In this document: positions 6,427-15,169 of the stretch, piece by piece
How positions within the stretch are numbered: the first letter of the stretch is position 1
Layout of the letters: each line of letters starts with the position of its first letter
Source: CAMYLR01 sp039588915
GTDB lineage: Bacteria > Gemmatimonadota > Gemmatimonadetes > JACCXV01 > JAHWKZ01
Direction: 5' to 3'
DNA: 33,584 bases
Assembly: GCA_039588915.1 (NCBI GenBank)
Contig: JBDGYV010000020.1
Location: 1-33,584, forward strand
Program-made: the position numbers and the translations under genes
The notes under the pieces: model-generated
What the model was told of the DNA's origin: nothing
The model's input: the letters and a program-made list of their open reading frames with translations, nothing else
Databases searched by the model: none

Positions 6427-7776
6427 ATGAACGACACCAATCATCAATCCGACTGGGGCAACGTCGCGGCCGACAGCGTCATGGACCGCCTCGTCTCGCT
6501 ATCGAAACGCCGCGGGTACGTGTTTCAATCGTCGGAGATCTACGGCGGGATCGGGTCGACCTGGGACTACGGCCCGCTGGGGGTCGAGCTGAAGCGCAAC
6601 ATCAAGGATTTCTGGTGGCGGACGATGGTCGAGCGCCGCGACGACATCGAAGGGTTGGACGCCGCCATCCTGATGTCGCCAAAGGTGTGGGAAGCCTCTG
6701 GCCACATCGACGGGTTCACCGATCCGCTAGTCGATTGCAAGAACTGCAAACATCGCTTTCGTGAAGACGAGATCGATCCCGACAAAGAGCCACGTTGTCC
6801 ACGTTGTGGGATGGGGGATCTCTCGGCTGCCCGGCAGTTCAATCTGATGTTCAAGACGTTTATGGGACCGGTCGAGGATGATGCGTCGGTCGTTTACCTC
6901 CGACCGGAAACCGCTCAGGGTATCTACGTAAACTTCCTCAACGTCATGAACGCCGCGCGACAAAAGCTCCCGTTTGGCATTGCTCAAATCGGAAAAGCGT
7001 TTCGCAACGAGATCACACCCGGCAACTTTATCTTTCGGACCCGCGAATTCGAACAGATGGAGATGCAGTACTTCGTCCAGCCCGGCTCGGCTGGTGAGTG
7101 GCTGGAGCGGTGGCTGGAAGAGCGAAACGAATGGTATCGTGAACTGGGGATCCGCCACGACAAGCTGCGTGTGCACGAGCACGGCGACCAAGAGCTCGCT
7201 CACTACGCGGCGGCCGCATTCGACATCGAGTACGAGTTTCCGTTCGGCTGGCAGGAGTTGGAAGGGGTACACAACCGGACCGACTTCGACCTTGCTGCCC
7301 ACGAGCGACGATCGGGCAAGAAGCTCTCGTACTTCGATGAAGAAATAAAGGAGCGGTACGTTCCCTATATCATCGAAACATCAGCCGGTGTCGATCGCAC
7401 GCTGCTGGTTTGTTTGGTCGACGGATTCCGGGAAGAGGGCGAAGGCAAGGAGGCACGTACCGTGTTGCGTCTCGATCCCCGGATCGCGCCGATCAAAGTC
7501 GCGGTCTTCCCGCTCGTCAAGCGGGACGGCATGCCCGAGATGGCGATCGAGGTTCACGCCGCTCTTAAGCGTCGCTGGAACGCCTTCTTCGATGATGGCG
7601 GCTCGATTGGACGCCGGTACCGGCGTCAAGACGAGGCGGGTACTCCGTTTTGTGTGACGGTCGATGGCGAGTCGACGAGCGACGGAACGGTAACGGTGCG
7701 GCACCGTGATTCGATGACTCAGGACCGGGTCTCGGCCGACCGGTTGGCCGAATGGCTGGAGGATCACCTGAGCTGA
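6427..7776 (+). CDS. glyS: Glycyl-tRNA synthetase, class II alpha2 type
   Basis: This 449-residue synthetase charges tRNA-Gly with glycine using ATP. It is the single-chain homodimeric type, not the alpha2-beta2 GlyQ/GlyS type. Visible marks are the N-terminal LSKRRGYVFQSSEIYGGIGS and TWDYGPLGVELKRNI segments. A zinc-ribbon-like insert CKNCKHR...CPRCG lies near residues 100-128. The class II signatures are FRNEITPGNFIFRTREFEQME (motif 2) and an IIETSAGVDRTLL region (motif 3). A C-terminal anticodon-binding domain begins near IAPIKVAVFPLVKRDG. The length is normal for the family. No clear Shine-Dalgarno precedes ATG 6427; a second methionine at 6481 is possible but would remove conserved sequence. 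It is preceded by a 64-base gap, so it may have its own promoter. The symbol is used loosely, since this form is also called glyQS. Confidence 0.96.
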   Translation: MNDTNHQSDWGNVAADSVMDRLVSLSKRRGYVFQSSEIYGGIGSTWDYGPLGVELKRNIKDFWWRTMVERRDDIEGLDAAILMSPKVWEASGHIDGFTDPLVDCKNCKHRFREDEIDPDKEPRCPRCGMGDLSAARQFNLMFKTFMGPVEDDASVVYLRPETAQGIYVNFLNVMNAARQKLPFGIAQIGKAFRNEITPGNFIFRTREFEQMEMQYFVQPGSAGEWLERWLEERNEWYRELGIRHDKLRVHEHGDQELAHYAAAAFDIEYEFPFGWQELEGVHNRTDFDLAAHERRSGKKLSYFDEEIKERYVPYIIETSAGVDRTLLVCLVDGFREEGEGKEARTVLRLDPRIAPIKVAVFPLVKRDGMPEMAIEVHAALKRRWNAFFDDGGSIGRRYRRQDEAGTPFCVTVDGESTSDGTVTVRHRDSMTQDRVSADRLAEWLEDHLS

Positions 7777-7815
7777 GAGCTAACCACTTCACTTGCAACG
7801 ATAAGGGAACCACCG

Positions 7816-8178
7816 ATGACGACCGAATTGACGCAGAGGCACTGCGAGCCGTGCACGGCTAAGACGCCGCCCCTCAAGCCGCCGGAAATCTTCAAGCTCC
7901 ACGAGAAAACTTCCGACTGGGCTATCACCACCGGTCATAAGCTCGTTCGTACCTTTACATGTCCCGACTTCGTGGCGGCCATCAGTTTTGTCAATCGGGT
8001 CGCCGAGCTGGCCGAAGCGGAGGACCATCATCCCAGCATTACCATCGATTACCGCAAGGTGACATTCACGATCTGGACCCACGCGATCGACGATCTGTCG
8101 GAGAACGACTTCATACTCGCGGCCAAGATCGATGGCACCTACGCCCAGGGCGGCTTCGCGGGGGCCGGTCGGGAGTGA
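7816..8178 (+). CDS. phhB: 4a-hydroxytetrahydrobiopterin dehydratase (pterin-4a-carbinolamine dehydratase)
   Basis: This 120-residue protein belongs to the PCD/DCoH family, which dehydrates 4a-hydroxy-tetrahydropterin in pterin cofactor recycling. The catalytic signature is AEAEDHHPSITIDYRKV with H71-H72-P73, followed by TFTIWTHAIDDLSENDFILA with H89. The N-terminus CEPCTAKTPPL matches the Cys-x-Pro-Cys start common in bacterial members. No aromatic amino acid hydroxylase gene is nearby, so the pterin-dependent partner is not visible; in some bacteria the protein serves molybdopterin-related or unknown roles. Its TGA overlaps the ATG of the next gene (TGATG), so the two are probably translated together. 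Confidence 0.93.
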   Translation: MTTELTQRHCEPCTAKTPPLKPPEIFKLHEKTSDWAITTGHKLVRTFTCPDFVAAISFVNRVAELAEAEDHHPSITIDYRKVTFTIWTHAIDDLSENDFILAAKIDGTYAQGGFAGAGRE

Positions 8179-9971
8179 TGGTGGCGCAGACGGCGGCAAC
8201 CAAACACGCCAAGACAGCCGATCGTTCGAACGACGACTTCCGCGCCCGTTTCGCTCGGCTGGCCGAAAACCCTGACCAGCTCCCCCCGGACGAGCGGCTA
8301 CGTGCGCTCTTTGATCTCGCGTGGGAGCGAACGATGACATGGAGCCCTGAGTTTGCGACCCACGTCGGGTATGCGGCTGGAGACCACGGCGCCTGGAGTG
8401 ACATGTCGCTGACGGCGATCGATGATCGGCGGGCCCAGACCGGGGATCCGTTGCCCGTGCTCGATGCGATTGATCCTGAGAGTCTGAGCGCCGGCGATCG
8501 CCTGAACCAGGAACTGTTTCGAAAAGAGGTCGAGGACGCGGTCGATGGGGCACGCTTCCCGGACCACCTGATGGCGGTGGATCAGATGAACGGTCTGCAG
8601 CTGTCGGCCACCCGCATGCTGGCCATGATGCCGACCCGCAATGAACCCGACTACGAGAACATTCTCTCACGATTGTTCGGGCTGCCGTTGCTCATCGATC
8701 AGACGGTCGCGCTGCTCGAACAGGGACTCGCCGATGGGTGGACCCAGCCGCGCGCCACGTTACGCGAAGTCCCTGACCAGATCGCGAGCCTTATTGTTGA
8801 TGACCCAATGTCCAGCCCACTGCTTCATCCCTTCAAGACGTTTCCGGGTGGCGTTTCGCTAGCGGATCGCGAGCGATTACGAGCAGATGCCATCGACGCG
8901 TACTCATCGCAGGTCGCACCCGCTTTACGGCGGCTCCACGATTACATCGTCAACGCGTACACGCCTGGCGCGCGGGAATCGATCGCAGCCACCGCGCTGC
9001 CTGATGGCGAGGCTTGGTATGATTACAGCGTTCGGATACGGACTACGACCGATCTTTCGCCAAGCGAGATTCACGAGATTGGCCTGCGTGAGGTAAAGCG
9101 TATTCGCGATGCGATGGAGGAGGTCATGACCGAGAGCGGCTTCGAGGGGGACTTTGCAGCGTTTGCAAAGTTCTTGCGGACCGATCGCCGGTTCTTCTAT
9201 GAGCGTGCGGAGGATCTGCTGGCCGGGTATCGCGATATCACGAAGCGAGCCGATGCCGAACTGCCGCGACTCTTCAAGATTCTGCCCCGGCTGCCGTACG
9301 GGGTAATCGCGGTTCCAGACTACGCCGACGGCTCTCAGCCGGCGGCTTATTACCTACCGGGCTCGCTCGAGGTCGGACGTCCGGGGTACTTCTACGCCAA
9401 CACCTTTGCTCTCGACGAGCGACCAAAGTGGGAGATGGAGGCGCTGGCTCTCCACGAGGCGGTGCCCGGCCACCACCTTCAGATCGCGATTACGCAAGAG
9501 CTCGAAGCGTTGCCCGAGTTCCGGCGCCACGGTGGTTTTACGGCCTACATCGAAGGGTGGGGATTGTACTCGGAGAGTCTCGGCGCGGAGATGGGGTTTT
9601 ACCGCGATCCGTACAGCCAGTTCGGTCGCCTGTCATTCGAAATGTGGCGCGCCATCCGGCTGGTCGTCGACACCGGGATGCATGCTCTCGGTTGGAGCCG
9701 CGAGCAGGCGATCGACTTCTTCGAGCAGAGCTCGGGCCACACCGGCCACGATGTAAAAGTCGAGGTGGATCGCTATGTAGTATGGCCAGGGCAGGCCCTG
9801 GCCTACAAGATCGGCGAGTTGAGGATCAAAGAACTACGCGCGGAAGCCGAGCGCGCTCTCGACTCGTCTTTCGATGTGCGCGCTTTCCACGATGTCGTAC
9901 TAGGCGAGGGCTCTTTGCCGCTCGATATTCTCGATCGTCGAGTTCACGCCTGGATCGACTCTCTGCAGTAG
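8178..9971 (+). CDS. DUF885 family protein (predicted metal-dependent hydrolase)
   Basis: This 597-residue protein belongs to the DUF885 family. The open frame runs further upstream into the pterin dehydratase gene, but the ATG at 8178 overlapping that gene's stop is the sensible start. The family hallmark is visible as ALHEAVPGHHLQIAI with H426, E427, H432 and H433, a gluzincin-like HExxxGHH arrangement expected to bind a metal. Further conserved parts are GGFTAYIEGWGLYSESL (probable third-ligand glutamate), PGQALAYKIGELRI near the C-terminus, and LPYGVIAVPDYADGSQPAAYY. No signal peptide is present in the chosen form, whereas many relatives are exported. A peptidase or hydrolase activity is inferred from the family; no substrate can be named. 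It ends one base before the stop of the convergent GWxTD gene. Confidence 0.9.
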   Translation: MVAQTAATKHAKTADRSNDDFRARFARLAENPDQLPPDERLRALFDLAWERTMTWSPEFATHVGYAAGDHGAWSDMSLTAIDDRRAQTGDPLPVLDAIDPESLSAGDRLNQELFRKEVEDAVDGARFPDHLMAVDQMNGLQLSATRMLAMMPTRNEPDYENILSRLFGLPLLIDQTVALLEQGLADGWTQPRATLREVPDQIASLIVDDPMSSPLLHPFKTFPGGVSLADRERLRADAIDAYSSQVAPALRRLHDYIVNAYTPGARESIAATALPDGEAWYDYSVRIRTTTDLSPSEIHEIGLREVKRIRDAMEEVMTESGFEGDFAAFAKFLRTDRRFFYERAEDLLAGYRDITKRADAELPRLFKILPRLPYGVIAVPDYADGSQPAAYYLPGSLEVGRPGYFYANTFALDERPKWEMEALALHEAVPGHHLQIAITQELEALPEFRRHGGFTAYIEGWGLYSESLGAEMGFYRDPYSQFGRLSFEMWRAIRLVVDTGMHALGWSREQAIDFFEQSSGHTGHDVKVEVDRYVVWPGQALAYKIGELRIKELRAEAERALDSSFDVRAFHDVVLGEGSLPLDILDRRVHAWIDSLQ

Positions 9972-9972
9972 G

Positions 9973-11397
9973 CTACTCGTAGGCCGGGGTGAGTAGCGGG
10001 CACTCCCGCGATCGCTCCTTTAGGAACCTCCGTTTGCGGCGCTCGAGCGAACTCAACTCGCGTTGGTACACGCCAGCGCTCTCCAGCTGATAGTTGTTGA
10101 AACCGATCCGATCGACAAAGAGGATCTGGAAGTTATTGCGGTAGTAGATCCATACCTCGAACGCTTCCGATCCCGACGGTACCGGGCGTTCGTTGATCTC
10201 GTCGGGGGAGCCGAGTGTCAAGTAGACTCGGCCGCGGTCGCTGAGGTAGCCTGGTCGAAGCGCGCTCTTCCATTCCCTGTTCGCGATCGCTATGCGGCGG
10301 AAGTAATCCTGCAACTCCTCGTTTACCGCCGTTGCAGGTATTGGGTCGCGAATGCGCCAGAAACAGTTCCACGCTTCGACTCGGGCCTCGGCTCCGTCCA
10401 CGTCTTCGAGGATCTTGAGCTCGTCCTCTATCGCTGCGTACTTGATGAGCGACAGCGCGTCGTCCCAGTTCTCGGCGATCCAACCCCCTGATCCGGCAAT
10501 CATGAGCGGCGTGCTTCGACTGGTGACGACCTCTCCCGTGTCATCGACCAATTCGATCTCGAACCGAAACTCACCGAACCGCGCGTTGTCGTTCTGGAGC
10601 GAGCCAAAGAGCTGGGCCGTGCCGTTGTCTTCGGAAACAACCTCCTGTGACCAAGCTGCCGCCGCTCCCCCGGCAGCTTCCGCCTCGGGGACGAGCTGGG
10701 CGCGCGCCGTGTACGGGCCACCCTGGTCAACGTGAGCCAAGTCGATCATGAAATCGAACCGGCTTGGAGCCGAAGAGTAATAGTGGCTAGGACTGACTAC
10801 GTAGCTGACACCGGCATCGGTCGTTTGGTAAAGACGCAGGAGCACCGGCTCGCTAACCGCTGCGACACTTGGGAACGGTGCGATCTCGAGGGTCGTCGAG
10901 GCGCGCGACGCATCGTTGGCGTTCTGGTCTCGAACCGTGACCGAGAAGTCGTACGTCCCAGGAGCCATGGCCAACTCGGTTTGGAACACGATCGTCTCGG
11001 TCTCCAGCATCGTCTCGTCGAAGGCTTCGACCTCGACGCTCTTGTCCCAACTCCGTTCTAGCGCGTCGATATCTCCATCTTTGGGATCGAACTCTGCCTT
11101 TACTTGATAGTTCGCCTGCCACAGACCATCGGTGGTGCGAACAAACTGGAGACTGCTGTTGGAGAGCGACACGCCGACCAACACTTGCACAGAGTCAGCT
11201 GTCCCGGGTAAGAACCATGTGTCGGCGAGAAACCCGACGTCCCCTCGAGCTCGCAGTATCTCATGATCCTCATAGAACCGATCGTTCGAGAATATCTCTC
11301 TCAGGTCGATGTCCTGGCTGAAAGCCGATCGAGGTACCGCGATCAGAGTAGGACCGGTGGCGAGCACCACGAGCGCAGCGAATCGCATCAGCTGCAT
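9973..11397 (-). CDS. GWxTD domain-containing secreted protein
   Basis: This is a 474-residue exported protein of unknown function. The ATG at 11397 follows AAGGAG by 7 bases; the longer frame to 11421 lacks such a site. A signal peptide (MQLMRFAALVVLATGPTLIA...AFSQ) is clear. The N-terminal half is beta-rich. The GWxTD domain lies in the last 170 residues: FWRIRDPIPATAVNEELQDY, then ANREWKSALRPGYLSDRGRV, then YLTLGSPDEINERP. The eponymous Gly-Trp-x-Thr-Asp is degenerate here (PGYLSD in its place), while the following RGRVY and GxPDEI parts are intact. The family is common in Gemmatimonadota, Acidobacteriota and Bacteroidota and has no assigned biochemistry. The gene is convergent with the DUF885 gene and divergent from the lytic transglycosylase. 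Confidence 0.9.
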   Translation of the reverse strand: MQLMRFAALVVLATGPTLIAVPRSAFSQDIDLREIFSNDRFYEDHEILRARGDVGFLADTWFLPGTADSVQVLVGVSLSNSSLQFVRTTDGLWQANYQVKAEFDPKDGDIDALERSWDKSVEVEAFDETMLETETIVFQTELAMAPGTYDFSVTVRDQNANDASRASTTLEIAPFPSVAAVSEPVLLRLYQTTDAGVSYVVSPSHYYSSAPSRFDFMIDLAHVDQGGPYTARAQLVPEAEAAGGAAAAWSQEVVSEDNGTAQLFGSLQNDNARFGEFRFEIELVDDTGEVVTSRSTPLMIAGSGGWIAENWDDALSLIKYAAIEDELKILEDVDGAEARVEAWNCFWRIRDPIPATAVNEELQDYFRRIAIANREWKSALRPGYLSDRGRVYLTLGSPDEINERPVPSGSEAFEVWIYYRNNFQILFVDRIGFNNYQLESAGVYQRELSSLERRKRRFLKERSRECPLLTPAYE

Positions 11398-11523
11398 AAC
11401 AGCACTCCTTACGTGGAACACGGGGGCGGTTTCGGGATATGCACGCTATTAAGATGCCAGGCCGGCGGGTGGCGAGCCACCGGCTTCTGACCTAAATACC
11501 CGCGCGGCTCAATCAGGTTGCAT

Positions 11524-12825
11524 ATGACGTTGGAAATGGAGAACCCCCGCCGCTTGTCTCGCGTTGTCGGTTGTCTGCTCGCCGTAGCCGGCGCGGTCGC
11601 CTGCGCCGGCAACAAAGCGCCGGTCGCAACCTACGGTCCACCGCCCAGAGTCTCGGAGCCAACGCCGAGCCGCATCGAAGAACTCCAGCTCATTCTCGGT
11701 GACGAGTTAACCGCGGAGGAGGAAGCTGACCTTCGCGCGATTCGACTTGCGCAGTACGATCCGCCAACGGAGCTGCGCCCGCCTGAGCTCGACGAGAGCT
11801 TGGAACAGTTGCTTGAGGACGAGGGAGCGGTGCTCGTCGAAGAGAGCGTCGACTACGACATACCGATCGTTCTCAACGACCGCGTGGAGTGGTGGATCAA
11901 TTACTTCACCCATCGGATCCGGGGCTCATTCGAGCGGTACTTGATTCGCTCCGGTGCTTGGCTGCCGTATCTGAAGACAGAGCTGGCCCAGGCTGGGTTG
12001 CCGCGGGATCTCGCCTATATCGTCCTGATCGAGAGTGGGTTCTCGACTCGCGCCAGGAGCCGAGCGAATGCTGTCGGCCCTTGGCAGTTCATCAGGTCGA
12101 CGGGTCGCGAGTACGGCCTCAGGATCGACCGTTGGGTCGATGAGCGAAGAGACTACGAACGAGCAACCCAAGCGGCGATCGCGTATCTGTCGGATTTGCA
12201 TGCGATGTTCGGTTCGTGGCACCTCGCGGCCGCTGGATACAACGGTGGGCAGGGTCGGCTCAAGCGCACGATGTTGCGCGACCACGCGGTGAACTTCTGG
12301 GAGCTGACGAGCTTGCGCAACGAGACCATGAACTACGTGCCAAAACTTTTGGCCGCTACAATCGTCGCCAAGCAACCCAGACGTCACGGCTTCTACAGCG
12401 TGCCCTACCTCGAGCCGGCAGAGTGGGCCAAGGTCACGGTTCCAACCTCGGTCTCCATGGATGTGATTGCTGCCGCGGCCGATGTCCCAACCGACGTGAT
12501 CGTCGGGTTAAACCCTCACCTTCTGAGGGGTCGCACACCGCCCGGTGAATCGAACTTCCCGGTCAAGATCCCGATCGATCGCGTCGAGACGTTCCTCAAA
12601 AACATCGACGGTGCGATGGCTTCGGGTGGGAGCGGTTCGACGACAGTTCATTCCGTCAGTTTGGCAGAGGCTGATTCGTCGGAGCTGCGGGTCCATCGCG
12701 TCCGGCGCGGCGATACCCTGTATGGCATCGCTCGCCGATACGGCGTCACGGTAGCGGCGATCAAGCAGGCCAACGGACTTCGAGGCAACAAGATCATGCC
12801 CGGCACGCGTCTCGAGATCCCGTAA
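11524..12825 (+). CDS. mltD: Membrane-bound lytic murein transglycosylase D-like lipoprotein with LysM
   Basis: This 433-residue protein cleaves peptidoglycan glycan strands non-hydrolytically. The N-terminus ends in a lipobox (AGAVAC), predicting a lipoprotein. An SLT/MltD domain covers about residues 135-310. The catalytic glutamate is E170 in VLIESGFSTRARS, and AVGPWQFIRSTGREYGL and AAAGYNGGQGRLKRTM complete the family signature. A single LysM repeat at about 389-433 (VHRVRRGDTLYGIARRYGVT ... ANGL) should bind N-acetylglucosamine in the wall. E. coli MltD has more LysM repeats. The start is uncertain among a TTG at 11518, ATG 11524 and ATG 11536; all leave the lipobox intact. With the amidase at 3397 it forms part of the cell-wall turnover set. 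Confidence 0.93.
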   Translation: MTLEMENPRRLSRVVGCLLAVAGAVACAGNKAPVATYGPPPRVSEPTPSRIEELQLILGDELTAEEEADLRAIRLAQYDPPTELRPPELDESLEQLLEDEGAVLVEESVDYDIPIVLNDRVEWWINYFTHRIRGSFERYLIRSGAWLPYLKTELAQAGLPRDLAYIVLIESGFSTRARSRANAVGPWQFIRSTGREYGLRIDRWVDERRDYERATQAAIAYLSDLHAMFGSWHLAAAGYNGGQGRLKRTMLRDHAVNFWELTSLRNETMNYVPKLLAATIVAKQPRRHGFYSVPYLEPAEWAKVTVPTSVSMDVIAAAADVPTDVIVGLNPHLLRGRTPPGESNFPVKIPIDRVETFLKNIDGAMASGGSGSTTVHSVSLAEADSSELRVHRVRRGDTLYGIARRYGVTVAAIKQANGLRGNKIMPGTRLEIP

Positions 12826-12872
12826 CGATTCGGTAGCGTAGCCCCAGAGCGGCGGCTAGCTTGGTTTTTCGC

Positions 12873-14138
12873 ATGCCCGCCACGCCGCCTATTCCCGTGG
12901 TCGAAGCGCAACGACGGATCGTCGAGCGAATCGAGCCGTTGGACGCCGAACGGGTGCCGATTACGAGGGCTTGGGGCCGCGTGCTCGCAGCGGCGGTTTC
13001 TTCGGAACTCGACCTGCCACCCTGGGATAACTCCGCCATGGACGGTTATGCAGTGCGCACGGGCGAGGTACGCTCGGGAAGTCCGCTACCGGTCGTTCTC
13101 GATCTGCCGGCCGGCGCACACTCCGGCCAATCACTACCGGCCGGCAGTGTGGCGCGGATCATGACTGGTGCTCCGTTGCCGATTGGCGCTGACGCAGTGA
13201 TTCCGGTTGAGGCATCGACCGGGCCAACCGGTCCAGGTGTGTTCGCCGACCCCGGGGAAGAAGTCCGCTTTGATGTAGCGCCGCAATCTGGGGCCAACAT
13301 TCGATGCCGTGGGGAGGACGTCGGCCGTGACACCGTGGTCCTTGAACGCGGGGTCGAGTGTGATGGTCCTCAGATCGCGATGGCAGCATCCACCGGACAC
13401 GCGTCCGTCGACGTTTTTCGGCGGCCGGAGGTGGCGATCGTCAGCACTGGGGACGAACTGGTCGAGGTCGAAGCAGCAGGTACTGAGGATCGCATCGTCA
13501 ACGGCAACGCGTACGGTTTGGCGGCCAAGATCGAGCAGGCTGGCTGTGTGGCCAGGATGTTGCCCATTGTTCCAGACGATCGGGCTGCAACGAATAGTGC
13601 GATTGCAGACGCGTTGACATCTGATGCCGTGGTAACGATCGGTGGGGTTTCCGTTGGTGGCCGCGATTACGTTCGTGACGCGCTCGTAGCAAGCGACGTT
13701 GAAATCGTTTTCTGGCGCGTGGCGCTGCGGCCCGGTGGCCCGTTTGCTTTTGGCACGGCTGGCAAGCGTAGCGTATTCGCACTGCCAGGCAACCCAGTAA
13801 GCGCGCTCGTGACGTTTGACCTGTTTGTTCTTCCAGCGCTGCGCAAGATGTCAGGACATACACGATGTTTCCCGCGGCGACAGCGCGCGCGACTCGCCGA
13901 GCCGGTTAGCACACGAAGCGATAAGGCGTACTACCTGCGCTGTCGTCTTGAGTTGGACGCGTCTGAAGGGTGGCGTGCATTGATCACCGGTCCGCAGGGT
14001 TCCGGTGTGCTGTCAAGTCTGGTTGGGGCTGACGGCATGGTGATTGTCCCACAGGGAGTCGACGACTTATCCGCCGGGGCCTGGGTCGAGTTTTTACCGA
14101 TCAACGATCGCGTCACCTGGCAGGAGGCGGTAGCGTGA
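12873..14138 (+). CDS. moeA: Molybdopterin molybdenumtransferase MoeA
   Basis: This 421-residue enzyme inserts molybdate into adenylylated molybdopterin, the last step of molybdenum cofactor synthesis. All expected parts are visible. There is an N-terminal WDNSAMDGYAVR motif and a RIMTGAPLPIGADAVIPVE segment. The MoCF-biosynthesis domain carries VAIVSTGDELVE, IGGVSVGGRDYVRDAL and VFALPGNPVSALVTFDLF, and a C-terminal domain begins near RARLAEPV. In most members the third motif is GGxSxGDxDxV, so the GGRDYV spelling is a small variation. The frame is also open from a TTG at 12861, but ATG 12873 is preferred. No other molybdenum cofactor genes are in the window. It is the first gene of a four-gene operon with the DHH, DHS-like and HIRAN genes, and its TGA overlaps the next GTG. 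Confidence 0.95.
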   Translation: MPATPPIPVVEAQRRIVERIEPLDAERVPITRAWGRVLAAAVSSELDLPPWDNSAMDGYAVRTGEVRSGSPLPVVLDLPAGAHSGQSLPAGSVARIMTGAPLPIGADAVIPVEASTGPTGPGVFADPGEEVRFDVAPQSGANIRCRGEDVGRDTVVLERGVECDGPQIAMAASTGHASVDVFRRPEVAIVSTGDELVEVEAAGTEDRIVNGNAYGLAAKIEQAGCVARMLPIVPDDRAATNSAIADALTSDAVVTIGGVSVGGRDYVRDALVASDVEIVFWRVALRPGGPFAFGTAGKRSVFALPGNPVSALVTFDLFVLPALRKMSGHTRCFPRRQRARLAEPVSTRSDKAYYLRCRLELDASEGWRALITGPQGSGVLSSLVGADGMVIVPQGVDDLSAGAWVEFLPINDRVTWQEAVA

Positions 14139-15169
14139 CGGGCACTGTGGGTGCCGATCGATTAGCGGATCTCGCCGCCGCACGCGAGCTGATGGAGGGT
14201 GCCTCGAAGCTCGTCCTTACGACACATGTTCAGCCGGATGGCGATGGTATCGGCTCCGAGGTCGCTCTGGCCTGCCACCTCCGGGCGATCGGCAAGGATG
14301 TTGTCATCCTCAACCCGCATCCTACTCCGCCGCGGTTCCAATTCCTCGAACCCAGTCCGCCGATCGTGCCATTTGATCCCGCGGCGGCGGAGCGCGCGCT
14401 GTCGACCACCGACGCGCTCGTAGTGCTCGACATTTCCGTGCCGAATCGGCTTGGTAAGCTGGAGAGTTACGTCATGGAGTACCGACCCAAGACGCTCATC
14501 ATCGATCACCACGCTGACCAGGGACAAATCGATGGTCTAGATCTCAGGAACGTTGCCGCAGCTGCCACCGGAGAATTGGTGTACGAGCTCCTCGAGTCTT
14601 GGTCGGTTCGGTGGACGCCCAAGATCGCAACCGCCTTGTACGCCGCTATCGCGTACGACACCGGTGGGTTCCGTTTTGCTAACACGCGACAGGTCACGCA
14701 CAGGATAGCCGCAGACCTGATCACACGTGGAGCCGACACCCTGCTCGCCAACGAAAACTTGTTCGAGTCGTACTCAGTACCAAGGATCAAGCTCCTAGCA
14801 CGCGTGTTGGACAGTTTCGAACTGTCCGCGAACGGTCGGGTGGCAACCTCGGTTGTCTCGGTCGGTCTGATGACCGAGCTTGGCGCGGTGAACGAAGACG
14901 TCGAAGGGATCGTCGAGGTTTTGCGATCGATCGATGGCGTTGTAGTCGCGACACTGATCAAAGAGGTGGGGCCGTCAGCGACCAAGATATCGTTTCGATC
15001 GTCAGGCCCGTACAATGTGAATGCCTTCGCTAGTCGGTTTGGTGGTGGGGGTCACGTAAACGCCGCCGGGGCGTTTCTACGAGAGCCATTGGACGCGGTC
15101 GTCGAGCGCGTGATTCCCGCCGTGAGGGAGGAGTTTGATCCCACGGTAGGGGACGCCGGGCGCGCATGA
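14135..15169 (+). CDS. nrnA: DHH/DHHA1 phosphoesterase, NrnA-like (oligoribonuclease / pAp phosphatase)
   Basis: This 344-residue protein is of the bacterial NrnA type, which degrades short RNA oligonucleotides and dephosphorylates 3'-phosphoadenosine 5'-phosphate. Metal-binding motifs are visible: TTHVQPDGDGIGSE (H31, D35, D37), VVLDIS (D99) and LIIDHHADQG (D124-H125-H126). A fourth aspartate lies in AIAYDTGGFRFANT. The C-terminal DHHA1 domain has SFRSSGPYNVNAFASRFGGG and HVNAAGAF for nucleotide binding. The start is a GTG forming GTGA with the moeA stop, and its own stop overlaps the next ATG (ATGA). NrnA-type enzymes can also clear pGpG, the breakdown product of c-di-GMP; a link to the riboswitch region is possible but not shown by location. 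Confidence 0.92.
   Translation: MTGTVGADRLADLAAARELMEGASKLVLTTHVQPDGDGIGSEVALACHLRAIGKDVVILNPHPTPPRFQFLEPSPPIVPFDPAAAERALSTTDALVVLDISVPNRLGKLESYVMEYRPKTLIIDHHADQGQIDGLDLRNVAAAATGELVYELLESWSVRWTPKIATALYAAIAYDTGGFRFANTRQVTHRIAADLITRGADTLLANENLFESYSVPRIKLLARVLDSFELSANGRVATSVVSVGLMTELGAVNEDVEGIVEVLRSIDGVVVATLIKEVGPSATKISFRSSGPYNVNAFASRFGGGGHVNAAGAFLREPLDAVVERVIPAVREEFDPTVGDAGRA

Noticed and set aside
7959..8177. N-terminal extension of the DUF885 frame
   Set aside because: It only reads the pterin dehydratase gene in another frame; the ATG at 8178 overlapping the previous stop is the likely start.
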